DNA from: an uncultured Clostridia bacterium | Lineage (GTDB): Bacteria > Bacillota > Clostridia > TANB77 > CAG-508 | Direction of reading: 5' to 3' | Assembly (NCBI GenBank): GCA_947623945.1 | Contig: CANQHU010000014.1 | Coordinates: 1-42,595, forward strand | Length of the DNA stretch: 42,595 nucleotides | Part shown: in pieces, positions 28,005 through 38,424 of the stretch | Layout of the letters: every line of letters begins with the position of its first letter | Position numbering within the stretch: position 1 is the stretch's first letter | Position numbers and translations under genes: made by a program | Notes under the pieces: generated by a model | Told to the model about the DNA's origin: nothing | The model's database searches: none | The model's input: only the letters and a program-made list of their open reading frames with translations

Positions 28005-29102
28005 TTATTCTACAACTCCTGCTAAAGAGTCTAAGTATTCTTGTCTAGAATTTTTAGATTTTGTCACACTTTCTTGCATATTGGTTTCTAAGTTTGCATT
28101 TGCTTGGTCTGCTTCTTTTTCAATTATAGAATTAATATTACTTCTTAATTTTGTCATGTCAGAACTGCTATATCTGCTTCTGATTGCATTCATTGCTTTT
28201 TCTAATACATTTGGATCATTTTGTAAAATATCTAATGTACTTTCGTTTAATGGATAAGTTGGTGTTGCTGCTGCTTGCATACCTGCTTCTGTATATTTAG
28301 TTGCATATAATTTTGCTCCATTTTTTTGGAATGCATCTACAATTGCACAACTCATATGTAATATTTCATCTTCTGTTAAATTAATCCAAATTGTATCTGG
28401 TGAATCAACACCATTAATAACTGGTAATTCTACTTCTTTTTTTGATACTACAATAAAGTCTTGTCCAGATGGCATCATTAAACGTACATCTATGTAATCT
28501 CCTGTTGCTAGATCTGTTGGTAATACTAACATATTGTATTCTTGTTTTCTTCTGTCATCTTGCACCATATTATCACTTTTGCTTAATAATTCTGTTGTAA
28601 TTAATGTATTTTTTTTCATAGTAACTTTTGCTACTAATGGTACACTGTTTAAGTCAACATATGTTTTTTCTGTACCTTCTTCAATATAATAGTTGTTTGT
28701 ATCAGATAATTTTAATTCATATTCTTTGTTATTTTTGCTAGCAATTTTTATAAATAATTTTGCTTGTCCATTTTCTATTTTAGTGTATACATCATTTCCT
28801 TCTTTATCTTGTAATGAATAGTTTTCAATTATTGATATATCACTTGTAGCATTACTTGGTACAAGGTTTCTATTTACTACTTGTGTACTTAGCATATCAG
28901 TTGTAATTACCTGTCCTGAGCTAACATCTTGATTTAATACATATGCGTTTACACTTGCAGCCATTGTTTCTTTCTCTTTTTTCTGTAGATTCATTAATTG
29001 CATAAATAGAAGTGCTATTACTGCTCCTGATATTACTAACATTAATAACATTCCTAATAAAAATGAATTTCTTGCTTTTCTTTGCATTGGATTTGTTGCC
29101 AT
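28005..29102 (-). CDS. CpaB/RcpC-like pilus protein with SAF domain
   Basis: 365 aa. Membrane anchor at residues 14-36, then a SAF-type segment (YVLNQDVSSGQVITTDMLST) typical of CpaB/FlgA, and a second repeat-like segment (VPLVAKVTMKKNTLITTELL). YIDVRLMMPSGQDFIVVSKK follows, typical of CpaB. First gene of the pilus operon, behind AAGGGAGG and its own promoter. Confidence 0.75.
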   Translation of the reverse strand: MATNPMQRKARNSFLLGMLLMLVISGAVIALLFMQLMNLQKKEKETMAASVNAYVLNQDVSSGQVITTDMLSTQVVNRNLVPSNATSDISIIENYSLQDKEGNDVYTKIENGQAKLFIKIASKNNKEYELKLSDTNNYYIEEGTEKTYVDLNSVPLVAKVTMKKNTLITTELLSKSDNMVQDDRRKQEYNMLVLPTDLATGDYIDVRLMMPSGQDFIVVSKKEVELPVINGVDSPDTIWINLTEDEILHMSCAIVDAFQKNGAKLYATKYTEAGMQAAATPTYPLNESTLDILQNDPNVLEKAMNAIRSRYSSSDMTKLRSNINSIIEKEADQANANLETNMQESVTKSKNSRQEYLDSLAGVVE

Positions 29103-29163
29103 TACAAATTCCTCCCTTAAAATTTATTTTTCTATATTTTTTTACAAAATACTCATCTATTTC

Positions 29164-29192
29164 ATTGTAACTCAAATATATTTTAAAATCAA
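29164..29192 (-). promoter_or_regulatory. Promoter of the pilus operon
   Basis: TTGATT (29192-29187), 17 bases, TACAAT (29169-29164), about 60 bases upstream of the CpaB-like start. No other strong promoter was seen inside the operon. Confidence 0.65.
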
Positions 29193-29247
29193 TAATATTA
29201 CCTCTTGTTACTAAATTTTAATGTTTTTGTAATATTTCTGTAATATT

Positions 29248-30120
29248 TTAGTTGCAAAATTTTTCTAATGCCTTTGCTACTCCTTCATTATCATTTGTTG
29301 TTGTTAAATAATCTGCAATTTCTATAACTTCTTTGGTACTTCCTTGCATTGTAATTCCTAACCCTGCATTTTTAATCATTTTTTTGTCATTTATATTGTC
29401 TCCAATTGCTATAACTTCTTCTTTTTTTATGTTTAATTTTTCCATTAAATATTCTATTGCATTCCATTTATCTACATTTTGAGCTGTTATTTCTGTGTAA
29501 TAATATTCTATTACAAATTCTTCTGTTCCTTGTTTTATTGTTTTTCTAGACATATGAGAAACATCTAGAACTTCTATTTCTTCTATTTGTTTTAGTTTTC
29601 TTATAATTGCTTGAAATACTGATTTATTTTCGTCACAAATTGTAATTTTTAAAATTTTATTTTCTCTTAAATTTTTTACATATTCATATATGTTTTCGAC
29701 AATACTAATTTTAGTTTTTTTACTTTCTTCTTTTTTTAAGTTTTCTTTTTGATAATATAAAACATTGTATTTTAGAGCATTTGCAATGATTGCTTTATCA
29801 GTATAGACATTGTAAGATATACTATTTTCTTCACATATTTTTATTATTTCTAAAATTTTTTCTTTTGGTAAAAATTTTTTGTACATAATATCATCTTTTT
29901 GAATATCATAAATAATTGCGCCATTTCCTGCTATAAAATAATCTTTAATTCCAATTTCTTTTGCAATTGTTTTTATAGAATCAATTGGTCTTCCAGAAGC
30001 AAGTATTACGTTTGTTCCTTTTTCCATTGTTTTTTTTATAACTTTTTTTGTATTTTCTGTAACTATTCCATATTGATTCAATAAAGTTCCATCTAAATCG
30101 ATTGCTACTAATTTATACAT
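29248..30120 (-). CDS. Cof-type HAD-IIB hydrolase
   Basis: 290 aa. Motif I is AIDLDGTLLN, motif II VILASGRP, and motif III/IV KKEEVIAIGDNINDKKM; the C2 cap lies between. Family members are phosphatases acting on sugar phosphates or flavin/nucleotide phosphates; the substrate cannot be told from sequence. Oriented away from the SASP gene. Confidence 0.82.
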   Translation of the reverse strand: MYKLVAIDLDGTLLNQYGIVTENTKKVIKKTMEKGTNVILASGRPIDSIKTIAKEIGIKDYFIAGNGAIIYDIQKDDIMYKKFLPKEKILEIIKICEENSISYNVYTDKAIIANALKYNVLYYQKENLKKEESKKTKISIVENIYEYVKNLRENKILKITICDENKSVFQAIIRKLKQIEEIEVLDVSHMSRKTIKQGTEEFVIEYYYTEITAQNVDKWNAIEYLMEKLNIKKEEVIAIGDNINDKKMIKNAGLGITMQGSTKEVIEIADYLTTTNDNEGVAKALEKFCN

Positions 30121-30313
30121 TTTTTTATTCTCCTCTTCTTTATATCTTTTACATTATAACTTTAAAAATTTCAATTTGCAACATTATTTTTATTTCTAAA
30201 TTTATTTTTTTGGAAAAAATTACTTGTTTATTTTTTGTTATTTTAACAAATGATAGTATTAGAAAAAGCAAAGGTTTTTTCTTATAATGTAATATTACAG
30301 GAGGTGAAAAAAC

Positions 30314-30511
30314 ATGGCAAACAATTCAAACAGAAAATTAGTTCCAGAAGCTATGACTGCTTTAGATAAATTCAAATATGAAGTAGCTAGTGAAGTTGGT
30401 GTTAACTTAAAAGACGGATATAATGGAGATTTATCTTCTAAAGACGCTGGAAGAATCGGTGGAAATATGGTTAGAAAAATGATCCAACAAGCTGAACAAT
30501 CTATGAAATAG
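30314..30511 (+). CDS. Alpha/beta-type small acid-soluble spore protein
   Basis: 65 aa. LVPEAMTALDKFKYEVASEV and NLKDGYNGDLSS, GRIGGNMVRKMI are the SASP signature, including the Glu-Val cleavage region used by the germination protease. It coats spore DNA. The SD AGGAGGTG is very strong. I did not find a convincing forespore promoter in the 190 bases upstream. Confidence 0.93.
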   Translation: MANNSNRKLVPEAMTALDKFKYEVASEVGVNLKDGYNGDLSSKDAGRIGGNMVRKMIQQAEQSMK

Positions 30512-30582
30512 TTTTATTACTATTAGTTATTAAAGGTAGGAAGTTAAATTTTGCTTTTAGTTGTTTACTTATTTTGTACATC

Positions 30583-30612
30583 AAAAAGGCAGGATTTGAT
30601 TTCCTGCCTTTT
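30583..30612. terminator. Bidirectional terminator between SASP and hpf
   Basis: Stem AAAAGGCAGGA/TCCTGCCTTTT with an A-run on one side and a T-run on the other, between two convergent genes. Confidence 0.8.
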
Positions 30613-30625
30613 CTATATAATTTTT

Positions 30626-31153
30626 TTACGCTTCTGGTTCTACTAAACCATAGTTTTTACCATCTTTTAATTTATGTATTGCATTTACTTTTCCTGTTTC
30701 TACATTTATAAATACTAAGAAATTATGTGTTGGTTTTTCTTTTAATTTCAAAACAGCATCTTCTGGTAACATTGGTTTTATTTCATAATAAGAAGTTTTA
30801 ATAATTTCATCTCTAACTTCTGCATCTGGACCTGTTACTACTTCCATTGTTTTTATGGATGCATCTTTCATCATTTTTTCTTTTTTTGTTTTTGATTTTC
30901 TAATTTGTCCTTCAAGAATGTCTATGTCTTTATCTATTGAAGCATACATATCTTTGTCTTCTGTTACTGCTCTGTATTTTTCGCCATTTGCTGTAACATA
31001 AATTTCTGCTATTTGTTCATTTTTTTCTGTTCTTAATGTAACTTCTGCTTCTGCCTCCTCAAAGTATTTATCAATTCTTTCTAATTTTTTTTCTACATAG
31101 TCATTAATTGCCTCTGTTATTTTTAGTTCTTTTCCTGTTATTTTAATTTTCAT
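30626..31153 (-). CDS. hpf: Long-form ribosome hibernation-promoting factor
   Basis: 175 aa from the ATG at 31153 behind GAAGGGAG; the upstream in-frame codons overlap the promoter and are not used. The N-terminal S30AE domain (MKIKITGKELKITEAINDYV; AEIYVTANG) and the C-terminal dimerisation domain (YEIKPMLPEDAVLKLK; NFLVFINVETGKVNAIHK) are both present. It forms 100S ribosome dimers in stationary phase. Confidence 0.9.
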   Translation of the reverse strand: MKIKITGKELKITEAINDYVEKKLERIDKYFEEAEAEVTLRTEKNEQIAEIYVTANGEKYRAVTEDKDMYASIDKDIDILEGQIRKSKTKKEKMMKDASIKTMEVVTGPDAEVRDEIIKTSYYEIKPMLPEDAVLKLKEKPTHNFLVFINVETGKVNAIHKLKDGKNYGLVEPEA

Positions 31154-31184
31154 AAAATTTTCGCTCCCTTCTTTTATATGAATT

Positions 31185-31213
31185 ATTATATACATTAATT
31201 TTTTAGTTGTCAA
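31185..31213 (-). promoter_or_regulatory. Consensus sigma-A promoter of hpf
   Basis: TTGACA (31213-31208), 17 bases, TATAAT (31190-31185): a perfect consensus. Confidence 0.85.
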
Positions 31214-31224
31214 TGGTCATATTT

Positions 31225-31954
31225 TTAAAATAGTTCTTCTAATTTGTATTCTCTTTCCAATTTTTCATTAAAATATAGCTTTGTTAATAACTTTAACTCT
31301 TCTAATGAATCATCTTTTAATTCAAATGAATATAATTTTTTTGGTGGTGATGTTACAATATATCTAATTGCATTTAAAGTACTTTCGCTTATTTTAATGC
31401 AACTTGTATCTTGTTTTCCACATATTTTACACTTTAATCCACTATCTTTAATGCTAAAATAGATTAATTCATTTGTTTCATTACAATTTGTACACTTCCT
31501 TATATTAGGTGTAAATCCTAATATGCAAAGCAAACGTAACTTAAATATTCCAAGAACCATATCTAAGTTTTTATTTGTTTCTGATATTGTATAAAGAGTA
31601 TTTAGTAGTAATTGCAATATTTTATAGCAATTTTGATTTTCTCTTGTAACATCTCTTACTATTTTACTAATATGTACAGCATATTTTAATTTATCTAAAT
31701 CTGTTCTAAGATTATAAAAAATTTCAATTGGTTCAACAGAATTAATATGATAGGTTTCTGTTCCTTTATACATTAAATATTCACCAAAACAAAACATTTG
31801 TGTACCTGCCAAAAGAGCACTTTTAGGTCTTCTTGCTCCTTTGGCAACACAAGATATCTTACCGTACATTTGGAGTAAGTACTGTAAGCATCTTATCAAA
31901 ATCTCCCATATTATTTTCTGATAATACAATTCCATTTATTTTTACATTTGACAT
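31225..31954 (-). CDS. recO: DNA repair protein RecO (one CGG +1 shift)
   Basis: 242 aa from ATG 31954 if GTA-CGG-T (31862-31864) is skipped; otherwise CGG is followed directly by TAA. Skipping restores LTPNVGKISCVAKGARRPKS, aligned with the conserved glycine and basic block of the RecO OB fold. The C-terminal zinc cluster is present (CTNCNE, CKICGK). RecO loads RecA with RecR. The order era-yqzL-recO is as in other Firmicutes. Confidence 0.9.
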
Positions 31955-31964
31955 TTATAATTCC

Positions 31965-32123
31965 TCATTTTTTTGTTTGCTCACTCTTATGCAAGTAGTT
32001 AGTTGTGCTTGTTCCTATATTACCTTTTATTTCTTTTTCTATATTTTCTATTTGTTTTAATTCCATAAAAGAATTGATATCTCCAGTGTTTTTAAAAGTT
32101 TCCCACGCAATTTTTCTAATCAT
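31965..32123 (-). CDS. yqzL: YqzL-like small protein
   Basis: 52 aa from the ATG at 32123 behind AAAGGAGAGG. IRKIAWETFKNTGDINSFMEL matches the short YqzL family found between era and recO in Bacillus. Function unknown. Eleven bases before recO. Confidence 0.75.
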   Translation of the reverse strand: MIRKIAWETFKNTGDINSFMELKQIENIEKEIKGNIGTSTTNYLHKSEQTKK

Positions 32124-32187
32124 AAACTTCCTCTCCTTTAAGTTTATCTTTCGCAATTTTGTTGTGTTTTATTCCATATTCCACTTT

Positions 32188-33096
32188 TTATTTTATTTTG
32201 AATTTATTAACAATGGAATCATTTGATTGCCAGTCTTCTTTTACTTTTACCCATGTTTTTAAATTGATTTTGACTCCAAAGTTTTCTTCCATATCAATTC
32301 TTGCCATTCTTCCTATTTTTTTTAGCATTTCTCCATTTTTGCCTATTATAATTCCTTTGTGTGATTCTCTTATGCAATAAATTGTTGCTTCTATGTCATA
32401 AATTTCTTCGTTTTGTTTGTTTTTTCTTGTTTTTAGTTTTTCTACTTCTACATATATTCCATGTGGTACTTCATCTTGTAATAGTTTTAAGGCTTTTTCT
32501 CTTATTGTTTCTTCTGCTAATTGTCTTAATGTTTGGTCTGTGTATTCTTCTACATCGTAATAAGCTGGTCCCGGTTTTAAATTTTTTTCTATTTCCTCTA
32601 ATATAATTTCTTTGTATTTTTTGTTTGTTGCTGAGATCGGAATAACTGCTTCAAAATTGTATTCTTTTCTATATATGTCAATTAAATTTAAAAGTTTTTC
32701 TCTTTTTACTAAGTCTATTTTATTTATAATTAAAATTGTTTTTTTGTTTGCTTCTTTTATTTTTTCTAATATTATGCTGTCTCCTTTTCCTATATTTTCG
32801 CTTGTTGCTTCTATTAAAAATAATATTATATCACAATCAGGCAAACTTCCAAATGATGTTTCTATCATAGTTTGATTTAATTTTGTTTTTGGTTTATGGA
32901 TTCCTGGTGTGTCTGTAAAAATAATTTGACTATTTTCTCTGTTTACAATTCCTTTTATTGCTGTTCTGGTTGTTTGCACTTTGTTACTAATTCCTGCTAC
33001 TTTTTCTCCTACTAATAAGTTGATTAGAGTTGATTTTCCTACATTTGTTCTTCCTATTAATGTTACAAATCCAGATTTGAATTGTGCTTCTTCCAT
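32188..33096 (-). CDS. era: GTPase Era
   Basis: 302 aa. G1 GRTNVGKST, G3 DTPGIHKPK, G4 NKID, and a C-terminal KH domain with IIIGKNGEMLKKIG. It binds 16S rRNA 3' end during 30S maturation. First gene of era-yqzL-recO. Confidence 0.94.
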   Translation of the reverse strand: MEEAQFKSGFVTLIGRTNVGKSTLINLLVGEKVAGISNKVQTTRTAIKGIVNRENSQIIFTDTPGIHKPKTKLNQTMIETSFGSLPDCDIILFLIEATSENIGKGDSIILEKIKEANKKTILIINKIDLVKREKLLNLIDIYRKEYNFEAVIPISATNKKYKEIILEEIEKNLKPGPAYYDVEEYTDQTLRQLAEETIREKALKLLQDEVPHGIYVEVEKLKTRKNKQNEEIYDIEATIYCIRESHKGIIIGKNGEMLKKIGRMARIDMEENFGVKINLKTWVKVKEDWQSNDSIVNKFKIK

Positions 33097-33186
33097 AATT
33101 TATTTTTTCCTTCCTTTTTCTTTTCTTTATTATACACCATTTTTTTGCTAAATTTGTAGAAATTGAAAATTTTTCTAAAATATTTT

Positions 33187-33309
33187 AAAGGTGTTTTTGG
33201 GGACGGGGCAAAAAAACACCTTTTACCTATTTTTTATTATTTATTTAAAACTTCTCCATAATATAAAAAAACGGGGTGTTTTTTTGCCCCGTCCCCAAAA
33301 ACACCCTTT
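33187..33309. repeat. Paired REP-like palindromes (BIME-like) between era and a glycosyltransferase gene
   Basis: Two arms of over 30 bp (33187-33220 and 33275-33309) are inverted copies. Each arm is itself a palindrome, GGTGTTTTT then GGGGACGGGGC then AAAAAAACACC. The core GGGGACGG is shared with 9868-9897. The right arm begins at the glycosyltransferase stop codon and ends in a T-run, so it may double as a terminator. A 54-base AT-rich loop separates the arms. Confidence 0.75.
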
Positions 33310-34601
33310 TAAGCATATGCTTGTCGTTTTTTAAAGCTAAGTAAGTTTGTAATTTCATTTCCGACACCTTTTGCTTTTTTGTTTTTTCTTGCTCTTTCTT
33401 GTTCCAATTGTCTTTTTTGTTCTTCTGCAACTGATTGACAAATTGCTTTTTGATAAGTAAAATGTGTGTCTTGTGCTATTTTACTCCAGTTGTATTCATT
33501 TCTAACTTTATTTTTTGCTTTTTTAGTTATTTCACTGCAAAGTTTTGGATTATATAATAATTCTAAAATAGAATCTGCTATTGAATTTGGATTTCCACAA
33601 TAGGTTTTCATTCCATTTACTCTATGTTCTACTATTTCATTTAATCCTCCAATATCAGAAACTACTACTGGGTTTTCTGATAACATTGCTTCTAAAGCTA
33701 CTATTCCAAATGGCTCATATGTACTTGGAAATACTGATATGTCTGCTGCTTTGTACATTCTTTGTACATCTTTTCCACTCATATATCCAGCAAAATATAC
33801 TTTATTTGATATTCCCATACTATCTACTTGTGCTCTTAATTCTTCTAACATTCCACCTTTTCCACAAATTACTAGTTTTGTATCGTGATAGCCTTCTAAT
33901 ATTTTTGGCATAGCTGCTATAAGATGTTGTATTCCCTTTTCATATACTAGTCTTCCCATAAATAATATTATTTTTTCGTTGTCCATTGCATATCTTCTTC
34001 TAAAGTTATAATCTCTTTCGAATCCATTGTATAAACTCATGTTTACACCATTTGGTATAACATTTATTTTTTCATATGGTAAACCAAATAATCTTTGTAA
34101 TTCATTTTTCATATAATTACTGTTTACTATTACTTCTGCAGATTCGTATGTTAACATCCATTCTGTATCATTTATATATCTTTGTTGTTCATCATGTATT
34201 CCACTGTTTCTTCCTGCTTCTGTTGCATGAATTGTTGAAACAATTGGTATGTTGTAGGCATTTTTTAATGTTTTTGCACTGTATGCAACTAGCCAATCAT
34301 GTGCATGTATAACATCAAATTTTCCTTGTTCTTGAATTAATTCATTGGCTTTTGCAAGCATACTGAAATTCATTTGCATAACCCAATCAATAAAATTGTT
34401 TGGATTTATCATGTAGTTATCTACTCTATATACTTTTACGCCTTTATCGTCTTCAAAATATGGTGTGTCTCCATCTCTATATGTAATAACAGTTACATCA
34501 TGACCATCTTTTAATAGTGTTTTTGATAAATCTGATACAACTCGTGATATTCCTCCTACTACTCTTGGTGGATATTCCCATGTTAACATCAATATTTTCA
34601 T
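33309..34601 (-). CDS. GT4-family glycosyltransferase
   Basis: 430 aa, GT-B fold. The N-terminus LTWEYPPRVVGGISRVVSDL with HAHDWL is typical of glycogen-synthase-like GT4 enzymes. The C-terminal donor domain has FMGRLVYEKGIQHLI and PSTYEPFGIVALEAM. The last 35 residues are Arg/Lys/Gln-rich. The acceptor is unknown; glycogen or cell-surface glycan are both possible. No sugar-pathway neighbours help. Own promoter. Confidence 0.8.
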   Translation of the reverse strand: MKILMLTWEYPPRVVGGISRVVSDLSKTLLKDGHDVTVITYRDGDTPYFEDDKGVKVYRVDNYMINPNNFIDWVMQMNFSMLAKANELIQEQGKFDVIHAHDWLVAYSAKTLKNAYNIPIVSTIHATEAGRNSGIHDEQQRYINDTEWMLTYESAEVIVNSNYMKNELQRLFGLPYEKINVIPNGVNMSLYNGFERDYNFRRRYAMDNEKIILFMGRLVYEKGIQHLIAAMPKILEGYHDTKLVICGKGGMLEELRAQVDSMGISNKVYFAGYMSGKDVQRMYKAADISVFPSTYEPFGIVALEAMLSENPVVVSDIGGLNEIVEHRVNGMKTYCGNPNSIADSILELLYNPKLCSEITKKAKNKVRNEYNWSKIAQDTHFTYQKAICQSVAEEQKRQLEQERARKNKKAKGVGNEITNLLSFKKRQAYA

Positions 34602-34670
34602 TGATTTTTCTTCCTTTCCTATTTTCTTTTGTTATTTGCTATTTTTTGACATTTTTCTCTATTCTATTAT

Positions 34671-34699
34671 ATTGTATACAAAATTTTTTTAAATGTAAA
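34671..34699 (-). promoter_or_regulatory. Promoter of the glycosyltransferase gene
   Basis: TTTACA (34699-34694), 17 bases, TACAAT (34676-34671). Confidence 0.6.
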
Positions 34700-34731
34700 T
34701 GTTTTTTTTATATTTTTTTTATTTTATTTTT

Positions 34732-34781
34732 TTAATAAAAAAATAAGATTTTCTAAATAGTTTATGCTACTTAGAAAATCT
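34732..34781 (-). terminator. Terminator after the WG-repeat gene
   Basis: 11-bp perfect stem AGATTTTCTAA/TTAGAAAATCT followed by TATTTTTTTATT on the minus strand, just past the stop at 34788. Confidence 0.8.
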
Positions 34782-34787
34782 AGGTTT

Positions 34788-36230
34788 TTATTGTTCAGTA
34801 TCATTATTTTCAGTATTATCATTTTCACTATTATTCTCAGTATTATTATTATCAGTATTATCTGACGTTGGATTTTGTGTTTGAGTTTCAGTACTATTAT
34901 TTCTTACTGTTATTCCATTTAAATTTAGAAATTCAATTGCATCCATTGTTTGATCATTTACTGCTATTGTATAATGTCTTTCATCTCTAACAATTGTCAT
35001 ATAAATATCATCTGCAACTGTTGCAAATAATTCTGCCCCATTTGAATTAATTAAATTATACTTTTTGTCTTTACAAGCAACTAAAACATCATAATCAGGA
35101 ATAACTAGCAAGCTCAATACATCTTTATTGTTAGATGCTACATAACCAAAGCTATCATATTTATATTCTGTTAGTTGTTTTCCGTTTTTATCAAATAATG
35201 CCCAATAATTACCTTTTTTTACTGGTATTAAATTATTAGCTAATAAGTAATTATTTTTAATATTATTTTTTTCAAATTTTGAAATATCTATACCAATTTG
35301 ATCATTTTCAATATATATTTTTGTGTTGCCATTAATATCAATTACTCCGTATTTGTTTTCTTGTTTTACTAGGTATAAGCCAGAATCTTGCTCCATTAAT
35401 TCAATAGTATCATACATAATCGGAATTTTAGTTTCTTTATTTGCAGATAATATTCCAACTTTTTTATTTGATTCTACTAAAAAATCTCCTGTATTAGGAA
35501 GATATGTTATATTATCGTATTTTGCTTCTAATATTGTTGTTCCATCTATTCCTATAACTCCATATTGTTTCCTATTTTTATCTTTTTGTACAATTAATTC
35601 ATTGTTTAATATTGCTTTTTGGTTTACAGTTTCATTGCTTAATTCTACATATCCATAATCTAATACTCTACTTTTATAAAAATTATATAAATATGGAATT
35701 GTTAATATTGTTATTTGATGTTTTTCTGCATCATATGCAAAGCTAATATCAAAGGCTTTTTCCATTCCTTCTGTTGTCATATATAATTCTCCTTCAATAC
35801 TTTTGATTGGCTTTTCCATATATACATATTCGTAATTAGCATCTTTATTGGTTAAATCAAGTTTATAAATTTTTTCTTGTCCTAATTCAAAATTTATAGC
35901 TTCTGTTTGGCTTTGTAGATAACATTTGCTTGGAGTTTCTGATTTTTCATTATATTCTCCATTATAACTTTCATAGTCGAAATATGATGCAATTTTTTTA
36001 ATTGGAACATATATTGTTCCATCTTCTTCAAATACTAATAGCTGTTTTACTTTTTCATTTACTTTCCCATCCATAGTTAATTGCAAAACTTGACTTTTGA
36101 GGTACATTAAATATGAAGCAATCGCAATAATTGCAATAATAGTTAATACAATAAATATTAATATAATTCTACCTACTCTTCTTCTCTTTTTTTCTTCTCT
36201 ATTTTGAAAGCTCTCTTCAATTAAATTCAT
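34788..36230 (-). CDS. Membrane-anchored WG-repeat protein
   Basis: 480 aa. A basic cytoplasmic head, a membrane span at about 22-44, then a copper-amine-oxidase-N-like segment (EDGTIYVPIKKIASYFDYES). At least four WG/KWG-type repeats follow (KQYGVIGIDGTTILEAKYD; NKKVGILSANKET; NKYGVIDINGNTKIY; NYWALFDKNGKQLTEYKYD). The tail is a low-complexity Asn/Thr/Glu/Asp stretch. Probably a cell-surface scaffold; function not known. Last gene after tgt, 17 bases away. Confidence 0.72.
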   Translation of the reverse strand: MNLIEESFQNREEKKRRRVGRIILIFIVLTIIAIIAIASYLMYLKSQVLQLTMDGKVNEKVKQLLVFEEDGTIYVPIKKIASYFDYESYNGEYNEKSETPSKCYLQSQTEAINFELGQEKIYKLDLTNKDANYEYVYMEKPIKSIEGELYMTTEGMEKAFDISFAYDAEKHQITILTIPYLYNFYKSRVLDYGYVELSNETVNQKAILNNELIVQKDKNRKQYGVIGIDGTTILEAKYDNITYLPNTGDFLVESNKKVGILSANKETKIPIMYDTIELMEQDSGLYLVKQENKYGVIDINGNTKIYIENDQIGIDISKFEKNNIKNNYLLANNLIPVKKGNYWALFDKNGKQLTEYKYDSFGYVASNNKDVLSLLVIPDYDVLVACKDKKYNLINSNGAELFATVADDIYMTIVRDERHYTIAVNDQTMDAIEFLNLNGITVRNNSTETQTQNPTSDNTDNNNTENNSENDNTENNDTEQ

Positions 36231-36246
36231 TTGTACTGCACCCCCA

Positions 36247-37398
<1,152 letters not shown>

Positions 37399-38424
37399 TT
37401 AATATATAAACATTGCATCTCCAAAACTAAAAAATCTATATTTTTCTTTTACCGCTTCATTATAAGCCTTTAAAATATAATCTTTTCCTGCTAAACTAGA
37501 TACTAACATTAATAGAGTTGATTGTGGTAAATGAAAATTGGTAATTAGTCCATCAATACACTTAAAATTATATCCTGGATAAATAAATATATTTGTGTCT
37601 CCTTCTACCGCTTCGACTAAGCCACTATTTTCATTTGCAATAGATTCCAATACTCTACAAGATGTTGTTCCAACCGCAATAATTCTTTTTCCTTCTTTTT
37701 TTGCTTTATTTATTTTATCACAGTCTTCTTGTTTTATATAAAAATGTTCTGTATGCATTTTATGTTCTTCTACATTTTTTTCTTTTACTGGTCTAAAAGT
37801 TCCAATTCCTACATGTAGCGTAACATTTGCAATAATAATTCCTTTTTCTTGTAATTTTTGTAACAGTTCTTCTGTAAAGTGTAATCCTGCTGTTGGAGCT
37901 GCTGCTGAGCCATCATATTTTGCATAAACTGTTTGGTATCTATCTTTTTGCTTTAATTCTTCGTGAATATAAGGTGGTAAAGGCATAAGCCCTATTTTAT
38001 CTAATATTTCATTAAAAATTCCTTGATAAATAAATTGCACTTTTCTTGTTCCACCTGGCATAATATCTAAAATATTTGCCTCTAATAGTCCATCTCCAAA
38101 TATTACCTTTGTTCCTATGTGAAGTTTGTTTCCTGGTCTAACAATACATTCCCATATGTCTCCTTCAATGTTATTTAATAATAAAAATTCAACTTTTGCA
38201 CCTGTTTCTTTATTACCATATAATCTTGCTGGTATAACTTTTGTATTGTTTCTTACTAGAACATCTCCTGGTTCTAAGTAGTCAATAATATTTTTGAATG
38301 TTTTATGTTCTATTGTTTGTTTTTCAGTATTTAATATCATTAATCTTGATTCGTCTCTTTTTTCTATAGGTGTTTGTGCAATTAATTCTTCTGGTAATTC
38401 GTAATTAAATTCTGATACTTTCAA
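37399..38424 (-). CDS. queA: S-adenosylmethionine:tRNA ribosyltransferase-isomerase QueA
   Basis: 341 aa, full length. [24 protein letters not shown] at the start (family blocks LPEELIAQ and RLM), [41 protein letters not shown] and [18 protein letters not shown]. It starts with TTG (38424) in a TTGA overlap with the upstream stop, AAAGGAC being the SD. It converts preQ1-tRNA to epoxyqueuosine-tRNA. No CGG codons in frame. Confidence 0.93.
   Translation of the reverse strand: MKVSEFNYELPEELIAQTPIEKRDESRLMILNTEKQTIEHKTFKNIIDYLEPGDVLVRNNTKVIPARLYGNKETGAKVEFLLLNNIEGDIWECIVRPGNKLHIGTKVIFGDGLLEANILDIMPGGTRKVQFIYQGIFNEILDKIGLMPLPPYIHEELKQKDRYQTVYAKYDGSAAAPTAGLHFTEELLQKLQEKGIIIANVTLHVGIGTFRPVKEKNVEEHKMHTEHFYIKQEDCDKINKAKKEGKRIIAVGTTSCRVLESIANENSGLVEAVEGDTNIFIYPGYNFKCIDGLITNFHLPQSTLLMLVSSLAGKDYILKAYNEAVKEKYRFFSFGDAMFIY

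Noticed and set aside
30121-30313. Forespore promoter of the SASP gene
   Set aside because: Candidate boxes near 30250-30290 have wrong spacing; I could not support one.
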